In this document: positions 53,117 through 62,127 of the stretch, one piece after another | How the letters are laid out: every line of letters starts with the position of its first letter | Position numbering within the stretch: the stretch's first letter is position 1 | Notes under the pieces: model-generated | What the model was told of the DNA's origin: nothing | Databases searched by the model: none | The model's input: the letters and a program-made list of their open reading frames with translations, nothing else | Assembly (NCBI RefSeq): GCF_947493595.1 | Contig: NZ_CANLRL010000003.1 | Span: 1 to 64,000, forward strand | Length of the DNA stretch: 64,000 nt | Source of the DNA: an uncultured Shimia sp. | GTDB lineage: Bacteria > Pseudomonadota > Alphaproteobacteria > Rhodobacterales > Rhodobacteraceae | Direction of reading: 5' to 3' | Program-made: the position numbers and the translations under genes

Positions 53117-53635
53117 ATGGGGCTTTTGCGTCTTTTGATTTTGGGAATGGTTGCCGTTGGTTTGGCGGCCTGTTCGGGCAGTAAAACGCTGCATTCCAAC
53201 GCGCCAACCGGTGACGGGCCGGATGAGTTTTCCATCATGCCCGCCAAGGAGCTGACCCAGCCGAAGGATTACGCAGCGCTGCCGCCGCCAACACCGGGTG
53301 GTGTAAACCGCACCGATCAGGATCCGCTGGGCGACGCGGTTGCGGCACTGGGTGGCAAAGCTTCCGCGCGCAGCCCTTATAACACCGCCATTCCCGCCAG
53401 CGACGGCAACCTTGTGAACTACTCATCGCGTTTGGGACGTGAGGCGAACATTCGCGCCACGGTGTTGGCCGAAGACGAAGAGTTCCGGCGCAAGCGTGGT
53501 CGCGGTACGTGGCTGCGGATCAGCAAAAAAGGACTCTATGAAGACGTCTACAAACGTCAGGCTCTGGATTATCGCGATGAGTGGTGGCGGTGGAAACGTG
53601 CCGGTGCCCGTACACCGGCGGCCCCGGTTGAATAA
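53117..53635 (+). CDS. DUF3035 lipoprotein
   Basis: 172 residues from the ATG at 53117, preceded by GGAG; longer frames upstream overlap lspA without a ribosome site. The lipobox is VGLAAC (Cys about 19). The family blocks are PDEFSIMPAKELTQPKDYAALPPPTPGG in parts, DPLGDAVAALGG and the charged RRKRGRGTWLR region. DUF3035 is a Rhodobacterales and Rhodospirillales outer-membrane or periplasmic lipoprotein of unknown role, usually between lspA and M16 peptidase genes as here. Confidence 0.92.
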   Translation: MGLLRLLILGMVAVGLAACSGSKTLHSNAPTGDGPDEFSIMPAKELTQPKDYAALPPPTPGGVNRTDQDPLGDAVAALGGKASARSPYNTAIPASDGNLVNYSSRLGREANIRATVLAEDEEFRRKRGRGTWLRISKKGLYEDVYKRQALDYRDEWWRWKRAGARTPAAPVE

Positions 53636-53745
53636 GGTTTTGGGCATGAATGTGCCCATTCTTGCTCACAAATCCGTTTGATGCCTTGCAGCGCCCCTTC
53701 GGGGGCGTAACTATTTGTACAAGCCTGTTTTAAGGAGATTGTTTT

Positions 53746-55083
53746 ATGTTGCGACGCTTAGTCTGTGCGCTGGCGCTTGGGGCGGTCAGTGCGCTGCCCG
53801 CGCAAGCGGAGGATCAGGTCACCGATTTTATGCTGGAGAACGGTATGCAGGTGGTGGTCGTTGAAGATCACCGCGCGCCGGTGGTGATGCATATGGTGTG
53901 GTACAAGGCCGGCTCTGCTGATGAGAAGCCCGGCGTGTCCGGCGTGGCGCATTTTCTGGAGCATCTGTTGTTCAAGGCCACGGACAAGCTCGAGTCCGGC
54001 GAGTTCTCTGCAACCGTGGCGGCCAATGGCGGGCGGGACAATGCGTTTACCAGCTATGACGTGACTGCCTATCACCAGCGTGTAGCCGCAGATCGGCTGG
54101 AGCTAATGATGTCGATGGAGAGCGACCGGATGGTCAATATCCGGCTTGGGGAGGAGGAGATCCTGACCGAGCGCGATGTCATCATTGAGGAGCGCAACCA
54201 GCGGGTCGAGAATAACCCGGGTGCGCTGTTCCGCGAGCAGTTAAATGCGGCGCAGTATCTCAACCACCGCTATGGCATTCCGATCATTGGTTGGCGGCAT
54301 GAGATGGAGGCGCTTGGGCTTGAGGACGCGCTGGACTATTACGGCACCTATTACGCGCCCAACAACGCCATCCTGATTGTGGCGGGCGATGTGGAGCCTG
54401 AAGAGGTCAAGGCGCTGGCAGAGCAGTACTATGGCGTGATCCCGGCCAATCCGGACCTGCCTGAGCGGGCGCGGCCCAGCGAGCCACCCCAGACCAGCGC
54501 ACGGCGGATGGAGTTCTATGATGCCCGTGTGGCGCAGCCCTATGTGACGCGCTCTTACCTTGCGCCAGAGCGCAACCCCGGTGATCAGCGGGGCGCAGCG
54601 GCACTGACCTTGTTGGCGGAGCTTTTGGGCGGCGGGCAGACCTCTGTGTTGAGCCAGAAGTTGCAGTTTGAGGACAAGAACTCGATCTACGCCACCGCTT
54701 GGTATCGCGGCACGTCGCTGGATGCGACGACGTTTAACCTGCTGACCGTGCCCGCGCCGGGGATTGAGATGCAGGAGGCCGAAGACGCCATGGATGCGGT
54801 TGTGGCCGAATTCATGCAGACCGGTGTGGATGAGGCGCATCTGGAACGCATCAAGATGCAACTGCGTGCCAGCCAGATTTATGAGCGTGACAATGTGGAC
54901 AGCGTGGCGAACCGCTATGGTCGGGGGCTGACCTCGGGGCTGACCATTGGTGACATTCAGGAATGGCCGGAGATTTTGCAGTCGATCACACCAGAAGAAA
55001 TCATGGCGGCGGCAGAGACGATCTTTGACCGGAAAAAGTCGGTGACCGGCTGGCTGTTGACAGAAGAGGAGGCGGCGCAATGA
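53746..55083 (+). CDS. M16-family zinc peptidase (active subunit)
   Basis: 445 residues with a signal peptide ending AQAED. The inverted zinc motif H69-F-L-E-H73 lies in VAHFLEHLLFK, with Glu72 catalytic, and the downstream Glu ligand is in the ERDVIIEERNQR segment. Both halves of the M16 fold are present (second half from about residue 230). These periplasmic peptidases (pitrilysin/MPP-beta-like) degrade peptides. Its stop overlaps the start of the partner gene, giving the usual active/inactive pair. Confidence 0.95.
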   Translation: MLRRLVCALALGAVSALPAQAEDQVTDFMLENGMQVVVVEDHRAPVVMHMVWYKAGSADEKPGVSGVAHFLEHLLFKATDKLESGEFSATVAANGGRDNAFTSYDVTAYHQRVAADRLELMMSMESDRMVNIRLGEEEILTERDVIIEERNQRVENNPGALFREQLNAAQYLNHRYGIPIIGWRHEMEALGLEDALDYYGTYYAPNNAILIVAGDVEPEEVKALAEQYYGVIPANPDLPERARPSEPPQTSARRMEFYDARVAQPYVTRSYLAPERNPGDQRGAAALTLLAELLGGGQTSVLSQKLQFEDKNSIYATAWYRGTSLDATTFNLLTVPAPGIEMQEAEDAMDAVVAEFMQTGVDEAHLERIKMQLRASQIYERDNVDSVANRYGRGLTSGLTIGDIQEWPEILQSITPEEIMAAAETIFDRKKSVTGWLLTEEEAAQ

Positions 55084-56378
55084 TCCGTGCTTTCATCACA
55101 TGCGTGACGCTGTTTGTGGCTGTGCCTGCCTGGGCGGAGATCAACATCAAGGAAGTCACCTCGCCCGGTGGCATCAATGCCTGGCTGGTCGAAGAGCCGT
55201 CGATTCCCTTTGTGGCGTTGGAAATCCGTTTCAAGGGCGGCACCTCGCTGGACGCAGACGGTGCGCGCGGCGCAACCAACCTGATGGTGGGGCTGCTCGA
55301 AGAGGGCACCGGCGACATGGACGCGCAGGGGTTTGCCAAGGCAAGCGAAGAGCTGGCGGCGCAGTTTGGTTATGACAGCCATGCGGATGCGGTGTCGATT
55401 TCTGCGCGGGTGCTGACCGAGAACCGCGATGAGGCGCTGGCTTTGCTGCGCAAATCCTTGGTGGCGCCGAGCTTCCCGCAGGATGCGCTGGACCGTGTGC
55501 GTGAGCAGGTGCTCTCTGGCCTGCGTTCCGATCTGAAGGACCCGGACAAGATTGCCGGGGCGCGTATGGCGGAGATCATCTATGGCGATCACCCTTATGG
55601 CAGCGCAGGGGAGGGCACAATTGAGAGCGTGACCGCCCTAACCCGTGAAGACATGATTGCTGCGCATCAGGGCGCGATGGCCAAAGACCGGCTGTTTGTT
55701 GGCGTGGTGGGCGACATCACCGCCGAAGAGCTCGGGCCGGTGCTGGATCGCCTGCTGGGCGATCTGCCAGAAACCGGCGCAGCGATGCCAGTTGATGCGG
55801 TGGTGGACATCACCGGTGGCATTGATGTGGTGGATTTTGACACGCCACAATCCGTGGCAGCCTTTGCGCAAAACGGCATTGACCGCGACGACGAAGATTT
55901 CTTTGCCGCCTATGTGCTCAACACCATCTTGGGCGGCGGCGGGTTTGAAAGCCGTCTGATGGAGGAAGTCCGGGTTAAGCGCGGACTGTCCTATGGGGTC
56001 TACAGCTACATCGTGCTGCGCGATCTGGCGAACGTCTACATGGGCAGCGTGTCCTCCGCCAATGACCGCGTGGCGCAGGCGATTGAGGTCATTCAGGATG
56101 AATGGGCGCTCATGGCCGCCGAAGGTCCAACTGAAGACGAGGTTGCGAAAGCCAAGGCGCTTCTGACCGGGGCGTATCCGCTGCGATTTGATGGCAATGG
56201 GTCGATTGCGACCATCATGGTCTCCATGCAGATGGACAACATGCCGATCGACTACATCGCCACCCGCAACGACAAAGTGGATGCGGTCACGGTGGAAGAT
56301 GTGAAACGCGTGGCAGGAGAGCTTTTGAGGCCCGAGAAGCTGCAATTTGTGGTGGTGGGCAAGCCTGAAGGGCTTTGA
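55080..56378 (+). CDS. M16-family peptidase-like protein (non-catalytic partner)
   Basis: 432 residues with a signal peptide (to about residue 20, PAWAEI). The M16 fold is clear (RFKGGTSLDADGARGATNLMVGLLEEG in parts), but the position of the HxxEH motif reads NLMVGLLEEGTG, so zinc-binding residues are absent. The second half keeps GGGGFESRLMEEVRVKRGLSYGVYSY in parts, the usual R/Y substrate region. It forms the non-catalytic half of a heterodimer with the preceding gene, as in mitochondrial processing peptidase. A terminator follows at 56405. Confidence 0.93.
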   Translation: MIRAFITCVTLFVAVPAWAEINIKEVTSPGGINAWLVEEPSIPFVALEIRFKGGTSLDADGARGATNLMVGLLEEGTGDMDAQGFAKASEELAAQFGYDSHADAVSISARVLTENRDEALALLRKSLVAPSFPQDALDRVREQVLSGLRSDLKDPDKIAGARMAEIIYGDHPYGSAGEGTIESVTALTREDMIAAHQGAMAKDRLFVGVVGDITAEELGPVLDRLLGDLPETGAAMPVDAVVDITGGIDVVDFDTPQSVAAFAQNGIDRDDEDFFAAYVLNTILGGGGFESRLMEEVRVKRGLSYGVYSYIVLRDLANVYMGSVSSANDRVAQAIEVIQDEWALMAAEGPTEDEVAKAKALLTGAYPLRFDGNGSIATIMVSMQMDNMPIDYIATRNDKVDAVTVEDVKRVAGELLRPEKLQFVVVGKPEGL

Positions 56379-56404
56379 AGGCTGTCATCCATTAGGATGT
56401 AAAG

Positions 56405-56435
56405 CGCGGGAGGTGAGAGCCTTCCGCGTTTTTTT
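56405..56435 (+). terminator. Intrinsic terminator after the M16 pair
   Basis: A stem CGCGGGAGG/CCTTCCGCG (one wobble) with a six-base loop is followed by seven T, 26 bases after the stop. Confidence 0.85.
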
Positions 56436-56521
56436 GATTCTTTTGGTTGATTTGGATTGCGATCGATTCCCCAAAGGGGAGAATGTCGGTCGAGCGGAAC
56501 AGGCTTGAGAGCGAAAACACA

Positions 56522-57364
56522 ATGACACAATCAAACATTGTCGCGGCGACAGAGATTCCTCGTGAACACCTGCGGGAGGCCATGAACGTGGCCTTTTCGG
56601 ATTACGCTGTGCCCATGCAATTGACGCAAGACGCTTTCGATAGGCTGTTGGCGCAGCGGGGGTTTGTTCCGGAGGTTTCGCGGGTTGCGATAGTCAATGG
56701 TGAGGTCGCCGCCTTTTGGCTGGTTGGGAGACGCGGTGACGCAGGCTACCTGATCTCCAGTGGTACATGCCCTGCGCACCGCGGCAAGGGTCTCTCCACG
56801 GAGATTGGGCTGGCGGTTTTGGCGTGTTTGCGTGGCGATGGGGCGACGTCGCTTCAGATGGAAGTGCTTGAAAACAACGTTGTTGCCCAAAGCCTGTACA
56901 AACGGTTGGGCCTGACACAGCACCGCCAATTGGGGTGTTGCCACATCATGCCGCCAAAGGATGTCCCGCCAAGCGTCTACAGCATTGTCACGCGTCCGTG
57001 GTCGGAAACAGCGGCCTTTGCGGAAAGCGCGCAGGATTGGGCACCATCCTGGCAGCACAGTTCGGAGTCGCTTGCGGCTTTAGGGGAGGACGTGATGTGC
57101 CTGTGTGCCGAGAAGGGTCAGCAGGTTATTGGCTGTGTGGCAGTGATCACGTCCACGCTCACAGTGGCGCAAATTGCGGTGGACCCGCGCTTTCGCAGGC
57201 AGGGCGTCGCCCGTGCCTTGCTGGCGGCGTGTGGTGAAGCGTTGGAGGCGGAGGAGCTGCGGCTGATCAATTTTGATGCGGGTGACGCAGGTTTTTCCAG
57301 CTTTGTGAGCACGTTGGACACGCGGCCAAGGGTTGGCCAGTATGAGTTACACATGCTGCTTTGA
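56522..57364 (+). CDS. Protein with two GNAT acetyltransferase domains
   Basis: 280 residues from the ATG at 56522. Two GNAT halves are visible. The first has the acetyl-CoA loop region TCPAHRGKGLSTEIGLAVL (about 90) and the helix NNVVAQSLYKRLGL. The second has VAQIAVDPRFRRQGVARALLAAC (about 220), the stronger Q/RxxGxG/A motif. Double-GNAT proteins act on small amines or antibiotics, but the substrate is not predictable. Monocistronic; the next gene converges. Confidence 0.88.
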   Translation: MTQSNIVAATEIPREHLREAMNVAFSDYAVPMQLTQDAFDRLLAQRGFVPEVSRVAIVNGEVAAFWLVGRRGDAGYLISSGTCPAHRGKGLSTEIGLAVLACLRGDGATSLQMEVLENNVVAQSLYKRLGLTQHRQLGCCHIMPPKDVPPSVYSIVTRPWSETAAFAESAQDWAPSWQHSSESLAALGEDVMCLCAEKGQQVIGCVAVITSTLTVAQIAVDPRFRRQGVARALLAACGEALEAEELRLINFDAGDAGFSSFVSTLDTRPRVGQYELHMLL

Positions 57365-57379
57365 GACAACGGTTTGTTG

Positions 57380-57937
57380 TCAGCCTTCCCCCAACAATCG
57401 CCTGATCCGGCCTTCCCAGTCGTCCTGTGCGCGGCCGGATTTTCCCATGGCCTGAAAGCCAAAATAGAGGTGCAGGATCATCTCGGCCAGATCGGTGCGG
57501 TGGGCGGGGGATAGCCCGACATCGCGCACTTCCAGCACGCCGAGAATCCCCTGTTTCAGGCGGTCGGCCATCTCTTGCGTCTTTTGCGCAACCTTGGGGT
57601 TGTCCGGTGCCACCTCGACCATGGCGTTGCAGATAAAACAGCCGTGATCGGCGGCGTCTGAAAGTGTGAACATCGGCATCAGGCAGGTGGTGGCGTCAGG
57701 CGCGTCACAGGCTTTGAGCGCGGCCAGATTGGCGCTCACCACTTCTTCGTCATAGCGTTCCAGCGCGTGGTAGTAGACTGCGCCTTTGTCGCCAAACGCC
57801 TTATAAAAGCTGCCTCGGGTGAGTTTCATTGCGCACAAAAGATCCGGCAGGTTGGTGGCTTTGTAGCCCTGACGCCAGAACACACGCATCGCGCCGTCCA
57901 GCGCCTTGGCAATGTCAAATTCTCGGGGTCTGGCCAA
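57380..57937 (-). CDS. TetR-family transcriptional regulator
   Basis: 185 residues. The N-terminal HTH is typical (ALDGAMRVFWRQGYKATNLPDLLCAMKLTRGSFYKAFGDKGAVY in parts, residues 12-54). A C-terminal ligand domain carries HGCFICNAMVEVAP, a Cys-containing block common in regulators answering electrophiles or oxidants. Divergent from the YHS-domain gene, with repeated 13-base sequences between them, so it probably represses that gene and itself. Confidence 0.92.
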   Translation of the reverse strand: MARPREFDIAKALDGAMRVFWRQGYKATNLPDLLCAMKLTRGSFYKAFGDKGAVYYHALERYDEEVVSANLAALKACDAPDATTCLMPMFTLSDAADHGCFICNAMVEVAPDNPKVAQKTQEMADRLKQGILGVLEVRDVGLSPAHRTDLAEMILHLYFGFQAMGKSGRAQDDWEGRIRRLLGEG

Positions 57938-57984
57938 GGGTTTCCAACCTCACGCTCGTGTCACGCTCAGTTGATTTGTACCAT

Positions 57985-58036
57985 TTGGTTCCGAATTGTA
58001 AATAGAGGGTAGTTAGGAACTGATTGGTTTCTAATT
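57985..58036. promoter_or_regulatory. Candidate TetR operator repeats
   Basis: TTGGTTCCGAATT at 57985-57997 and TTGGTTTCTAATT at 58024-58036 match in 11 of 13 bases, 39 bases apart. Both lie in the divergent region between the TetR and YHS genes. Confidence 0.5.
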
Positions 58037-58063
58037 TATCGAGTTAACAAAGGAACCTCCCCT

Positions 58064-58534
58064 ATGACCCATTTTAAATCCCTGATCACCGGTGCCGCGC
58101 TGTCCGTGGCTGTTGCAACTTCGGCAATTGCGGCCGGCGTTGAATTGAACGCATCCTCCACCGGCCTGGCGCTGCAAGGCTATGACCCGGTGGCCTATTT
58201 CACAGAAGGTGCCCCAACAAAGGGCAGTTGGAAAATCACCTCTTCTTACAATGACGCGACCTATCGTTTTGCCACTGAAGAGCACAAAGCCGCGTTTGAA
58301 GCGGACCCGGAAGCCTACCTGCCTGAGTATGGCGGATACTGTGCCTTTGGCGCGGCGATGGGCTTCAAATTTGACGGTGATCCAAACCACTGGAAAATCG
58401 TCGACGGCGAGCTGTTCCTGAACATTTCCCAGGACGTGCAAGAGCGTTGGGTTGCGGACATTCCGGGCTTCATTGAGAAGGCCGATGCCAACTGGACTAA
58501 CATCGCAGACAAAGACCCGGCCAGCCTGCAATAA
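58064..58534 (+). CDS. Exported YHS-domain protein
   Basis: 156 residues with a signal peptide ending AIAAG. The YHS core is GLALQGYDPVAYFTEGAPTKGS in parts (about 34-55), with FATEEHKAAFEADPEAYLPEYGGYCAFGAAMG in parts (about 68-99), the conserved Y-x-P-x-Y-G-G-Y-C segment. YHS domains bind metals, often copper or iron; exported versions are proposed metal sensors or chaperones. Divergent from a TetR regulator that probably controls it. A terminator follows. Confidence 0.92.
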   Translation: MTHFKSLITGAALSVAVATSAIAAGVELNASSTGLALQGYDPVAYFTEGAPTKGSWKITSSYNDATYRFATEEHKAAFEADPEAYLPEYGGYCAFGAAMGFKFDGDPNHWKIVDGELFLNISQDVQERWVADIPGFIEKADANWTNIADKDPASLQ

Positions 58535-58565
58535 GGCACCCTGCCACCACTCCGATGGCCGTTGG

Positions 58566-58595
58566 CCCTCACCGAGCGATCGGTGGGGGCTTTTT
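58566..58595 (+). terminator. Intrinsic terminator after the YHS gene
   Basis: A stem CCCTCACCGA/TCGGTGGGGG with a GCGA loop and one mismatch, followed by CTTTTT. Confidence 0.8.
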
Positions 58596-58651
58596 GCGTC
58601 TGGCGGGTGGTGATTGACGTGGCGGATGGCTTTGTCTAAGAGGCAATTAAC

Positions 58652-58738
58652 CGTTGGGGTGTTCTGCATTGCAGGGCTGAGAATCGCTTAGGCGTAAACC
58701 CATCGAACCTGATCCGGGCAATACCGGCGGAGGGAACG
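58652..58738 (+). ncRNA. TPP riboswitch (THI element)
   Basis: The conserved parts of the aptamer occur in order: GGGGTG at 58656, GGGCTGAGA at 58674, ACCCATCGAACCTGATC at 58698, CGGGCAATACCGGCG-type P4/P5 core at 58715, and GGAGGGAA closing at 58729. It binds thiamine pyrophosphate and turns off the thi operon that follows. Confidence 0.96.
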
Positions 58739-58750
58739 GTGTCAAAGTAG

Positions 58751-58799
58751 ATGACGTTTTTGCCGCGCGGAATCCCGTTTTGAAACTGGGAGACGTCAT
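58751..58799 (+). promoter_or_regulatory. Expression platform hiding the thiD ribosome site
   Basis: ATGACGT (58751-58757) pairs with ACGTCAT (58793-58799), and TCCC (58773) pairs with GGGA (58788), the Shine-Dalgarno sequence of thiD. This stem would sequester translation start, fitting a translational riboswitch. No T run is present, arguing against transcription termination. Confidence 0.65.
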
Positions 58800-58801
58800 T
58801 T

Positions 58802-59605
58802 ATGGCCGATATCGCTTTGACAATTGCAGGCTCCGACAGCGGCGGCGGTGCGGGTATTCAGGCAGATTTGAAGGCGTTTAGTGCTCTGGGCACCTTTGGC
58901 ACCAGTGTGATCACGGCGGTGACGGCGCAGAACACACAGGCGGTGACAGCGGTGCATCCGATCCCGTTGGACGTGGTGCGCGCACAGATTGATGCGGTGC
59001 TGTCTGACATGGACGTGGGCGCGATTAAGATCGGCATGTTGGCGACACCGGAGATCATTCACACGGTCGCGGAAGCGATTAAAGACTTCACCGGTCCGGT
59101 GGTGCTCGACACGGTGATGGTGGCGAAATCCGGCGACAGCCTGTTGGCGGAAGAGGCTGTGATGACGTTGCGCGATGTGCTGGTGCCACGGGCCACGGTG
59201 ATCACGCCAAACCTGCCGGAGGCGGCGGCGCTTTTGAAGGAAGAGTTCGCTTGCTGTGAAGAGCAGGTTGTGGCGCAGGGGCAGGCGTTGTGTGCGGTGG
59301 GCGCGCAAGCGGTGCTGATGAAGGGTGGTCACGCGGATGGCGACATCTGCCACGACTACCTGATGACCTATGAGGGCACGCAGCTGGAGCTGACCGCGCT
59401 GCGCAAGCAGACCAAGAACACCCATGGCACCGGTTGTACGTTGTCGTCCTCGATTGCTGCTGGTTTGGCAAAAGGTCTGGTGCTGCCAATCGCCGTCAAG
59501 GAGGCGCATGAGTACCTGCAAGGCGCGATTGCCGCCGCGGATGATTTGAACGTGGGGCATGGGCATGGTCCATTGCACCACTTCCACCGGGTTTGGAAAG
59601 CGTGA
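58802..59605 (+). CDS. thiD: Hydroxymethylpyrimidine kinase / phosphomethylpyrimidine kinase
   Basis: 267 residues. Signature blocks are ALTIAGSDSGGGAGIQADLKAF in parts at the N-terminus, the ITPNLPEAAALL segment, VLMKGGH and the catalytic NTHGTGCTLSSSIAAGL near 212-228. It phosphorylates HMP twice to HMP-PP for thiamine synthesis. It also salvages HMP supplied by the uptake system encoded at the end of the window. First gene behind the riboswitch; its stop overlaps thiO as GTGA. Confidence 0.97.
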   Translation: MADIALTIAGSDSGGGAGIQADLKAFSALGTFGTSVITAVTAQNTQAVTAVHPIPLDVVRAQIDAVLSDMDVGAIKIGMLATPEIIHTVAEAIKDFTGPVVLDTVMVAKSGDSLLAEEAVMTLRDVLVPRATVITPNLPEAAALLKEEFACCEEQVVAQGQALCAVGAQAVLMKGGHADGDICHDYLMTYEGTQLELTALRKQTKNTHGTGCTLSSSIAAGLAKGLVLPIAVKEAHEYLQGAIAAADDLNVGHGHGPLHHFHRVWKA

Positions 59606-60579
59606 CGCTCTATTCCGTCATAGGCGCTGGCGTGGCTGGTTTGGCCGTGGCCACGGAGCTTGCGGAGCGTGGGGCCGAGGTGCAGGTGTTTGATCCTGCC
59701 GGCCCACCCGGCCCACACGGCTGTAGCTGGTGGGCGGGCGGCATGTTGGCCCCGTGGTGTGAGTATGAGAACGCCGAGGAACCTGTGCTGCGCTTTGGGC
59801 AGGAGGCGATTGGCTGGTGGTCCAAACGGACCCGCGTGACCAAGGCGGGCACATTGGTTGTCGCCAACAAACGTGACCTGCCAGACATGCGCCGGTTTGC
59901 ACGGCGCACCGAAGGCTTTGCCGAGGTTGGGCGCGAGAAAGTGGCCGCGTTAGAGCCTGATTTGCATGGCTTTGGGCAGGGGCTGTTCTTTGAAGACGAA
60001 GCCCATCTTGATCCGCGCAAAGCCTTGCAGGATTTGTATCGCGGGTTGGTCGACAAGGGCGTGACATTTCATAAGAAGATCGCGCCGAGCGGCTTGGAGA
60101 ATGCAATTGATTGTCGGGGCCTGTCGGCGCGGGAATATCTGTATGATCTGCGCGGCGTGAAAGGCGAGATGCTGATCATTCGCGCGCCGGATGTCGAGAT
60201 CACCCGCCCTGTGCGCCTGCTACATCCACGCATTCCGCTGTACATCGTGCCGCGCGGCGACGGGGTTTACATGCTGGGCGCGACCTCGATTGAGAGCGAA
60301 GACAGCAGCCGGATTACCGCGCGCTCGATGCTGGAGCTCTTGAGCGCGGCCTATGCGCTCAATCCGGCCTTTGGCGAGGCGGAAGTGCTGGAAATCGGCG
60401 TCGATCTGCGCCCCGCGTTTCCCGACAACCTGCCGCGCATTCGCCGGTTAGGACGTACGATCTACGCCAATGGTTTGTACCGCCATGGCTATTTGCTGGC
60501 CCCTGCGCTGGCCAAAGGCGTCGCGGATTTGGCGCTTCACAACATTCATTCGGAGATGGTCGATGAAGATCGTGCTTAA
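59602..60579 (+). CDS. thiO: Glycine oxidase ThiO
   Basis: 325 residues from GTG 59602, fixed by the GTGA overlap with thiD. The FAD-binding beta-alpha-beta is SVIGAGVAGLAVATELAERG (about 5-24). The DAO-fold continues with CSWWAGGMLAPWCEYE, a substrate/FAD region LYIVPRGDGVYMLGATS and the C-terminal NGLYRHGYLLAPALAK. It oxidises glycine to dehydroglycine for thiazole formation. Overlaps thiS by 17 bases. Confidence 0.93.
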   Translation: MTLYSVIGAGVAGLAVATELAERGAEVQVFDPAGPPGPHGCSWWAGGMLAPWCEYENAEEPVLRFGQEAIGWWSKRTRVTKAGTLVVANKRDLPDMRRFARRTEGFAEVGREKVAALEPDLHGFGQGLFFEDEAHLDPRKALQDLYRGLVDKGVTFHKKIAPSGLENAIDCRGLSAREYLYDLRGVKGEMLIIRAPDVEITRPVRLLHPRIPLYIVPRGDGVYMLGATSIESEDSSRITARSMLELLSAAYALNPAFGEAEVLEIGVDLRPAFPDNLPRIRRLGRTIYANGLYRHGYLLAPALAKGVADLALHNIHSEMVDEDRA

Positions 60580-60757
60580 CGGAGAGGCCCGCGACGTGGC
60601 GGCCACGGACTTGGCTGGGCTATTGACTGAGTGTGGGTTTTCGGGGCGGGTGGCGACCTCGCTCAACGAAGAGTTTGTGCCCGCCGGATTGCGCGCCGCG
60701 CAGACATTAACGGATGGCGACCGCGTTGAAGTGGTTGCGCCGATGCAGGGGGGCTGA
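60563..60757 (+). CDS. thiS: Sulfur carrier protein ThiS
   Basis: 64 residues, ubiquitin-like fold. It starts MKIVLNGEARDV and ends with the obligatory Gly-Gly (VAPMQGG), which ThiF adenylates so that a thiocarboxylate can be formed. The start lies inside the end of thiO and the stop is 3 bases before thiG. The length matches the family. Confidence 0.95.
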   Translation: MKIVLNGEARDVAATDLAGLLTECGFSGRVATSLNEEFVPAGLRAAQTLTDGDRVEVVAPMQGG

Positions 60758-60760
60758 GCG

Positions 60761-61534
60761 ATGGGCAAGTCGTTTTATGGTGTCGAGCTGCCAAACCCGC
60801 TGATGCTCGGCACGGCGCAATATCCCAGCCCGGCGATTTTGGAAGAGGCGTTTCGGGCGTCCGGCGCAGGCGTGGCGACTGTGTCACTGCGCCGCGAGGG
60901 CGCTGGCGGCGCGGGGCAGACCTTCTGGCAGATGATCGCTGACCTTGATGTGCTGGTGCTGCCCAACACGGCGGGCTGTCACACGGTGAAAGAGGCGGTG
61001 ACCACGGCGCATATGGCCCGCGAAGTGTTTGACACCAAGTGGATCAAGCTGGAGCTGATCGGCCACACCGACAGCTTGCAGCCGGATGTGTTTCAACTGG
61101 TTGAGGCCGCGCGCATCCTGTCTGAGGACGGTTTTGAGGTGTTTCCCTACACCACCGAAGACTTGATCGTGGGCGAGCGACTACTGGAAGCGGGTTGTGA
61201 GGTGTTGATGCCTTGGGGCGCGCCAATTGGCTCTGGTCGTGGGTTGAACAACACCTATGCGTTGCGGGCGATGCGCGCCGAATTCCCCGATGTGCCTTTG
61301 GTGGTGGACGCGGGCATTGGCCTGCCAAGCCATGCGGCGGCGGCGATGGAATTGGGTTTTGATGCGGTTTTGCTGAACACAGCGGTGGCGAAAGCCGGTG
61401 ATCCGGTGGCCATGGCCAAGGGGATGATGGCCGCCGTGGAAGCAGGTCAGATGGGTTTTGAGGCCGATCCAATTGAGGCGCGCGACATGGCGGAAGCCTC
61501 CACCCCTGTCATTGGAAAGGCGTTCCTGTCATGA
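60761..61534 (+). CDS. thiG: Thiazole synthase ThiG
   Basis: 257 residues. The TIM barrel carries the catalytic Lys in [15 protein letters not shown], plus [12 protein letters not shown], the [16 protein letters not shown] phosphate site, [19 protein letters not shown] and [18 protein letters not shown]. It condenses deoxyxylulose phosphate, dehydroglycine and ThiS thiocarboxylate into the thiazole. Ends ATGA into thiE. Confidence 0.97.
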   Translation: MGKSFYGVELPNPLMLGTAQYPSPAILEEAFRASGAGVATVSLRREGAGGAGQTFWQMIADLDVLVLPNTAGCHTVKEAVTTAHMAREVFDTKWIKLELIGHTDSLQPDVFQLVEAARILSEDGFEVFPYTTEDLIVGERLLEAGCEVLMPWGAPIGSGRGLNNTYALRAMRAEFPDVPLVVDAGIGLPSHAAAAMELGFDAVLLNTAVAKAGDPVAMAKGMMAAVEAGQMGFEADPIEARDMAEASTPVIGKAFLS

Positions 61535-62127
61535 GCCTGCACAAGTTCTACCCGATCTTTGATGATGTGAGTTGGCTCAAGCACTTGTTGCCGCTTGGCA
61601 TAAAGCTGGTGCAGTTGCGCATCAAAGACGCCTCTGAAGATCACGTCCGCGCACAGATTGCGGAAGGTCAGGCCTTGTGTCGCGAACACGGCTGTACGCT
61701 GGTCATCAATGATTATTGGCAGGCGGCGATTGATCTGGGCTGCGACTGGATTCACCTCGGTCAGGAAGATTTGGACGACGCCGATCTTAAAGCGATCCGC
61801 GCTGCGGGGCTGAAACTGGGCGTGTCGACCCATGATGACGACGAGCTGGAGCGCGTGCTGGCGATACAGCCGGACTATGTCGCGCTGGGGCCGGTCTATC
61901 CGACCATTCTGAAAAAGATGAAATGGCACCAACAGGGCCTGCCTCGTGTGACCGAGTGGAAAGCGCGTGTGGGTGAGGTGCCTTTGGTGGGCATCGGCGG
62001 CATGTCGGTGGAGCGCGCGCCGGGCGTGTTTGAGGCCGGGGCAGATATTGTCTCTGCGGTCACTGACATCACCCTGAACGACGATCCGGAAGATCGCGTG
62101 CGCCAGTGGTTGGAGGTCTGCAAGTGA
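61531..62127 (+). CDS. thiE: Thiamine phosphate synthase
   Basis: 198 residues. It contains [10 protein letters not shown] (about 25), [25 protein letters not shown] in parts, [10 protein letters not shown], the [13 protein letters not shown] loop and [21 protein letters not shown]. It joins HMP-PP and the thiazole phosphate to thiamine phosphate. Overlaps thiG by 4 bases and thiF by 4 bases (GTGA). Confidence 0.96.
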   Translation: MSLHKFYPIFDDVSWLKHLLPLGIKLVQLRIKDASEDHVRAQIAEGQALCREHGCTLVINDYWQAAIDLGCDWIHLGQEDLDDADLKAIRAAGLKLGVSTHDDDELERVLAIQPDYVALGPVYPTILKKMKWHQQGLPRVTEWKARVGEVPLVGIGGMSVERAPGVFEAGADIVSAVTDITLNDDPEDRVRQWLEVCK

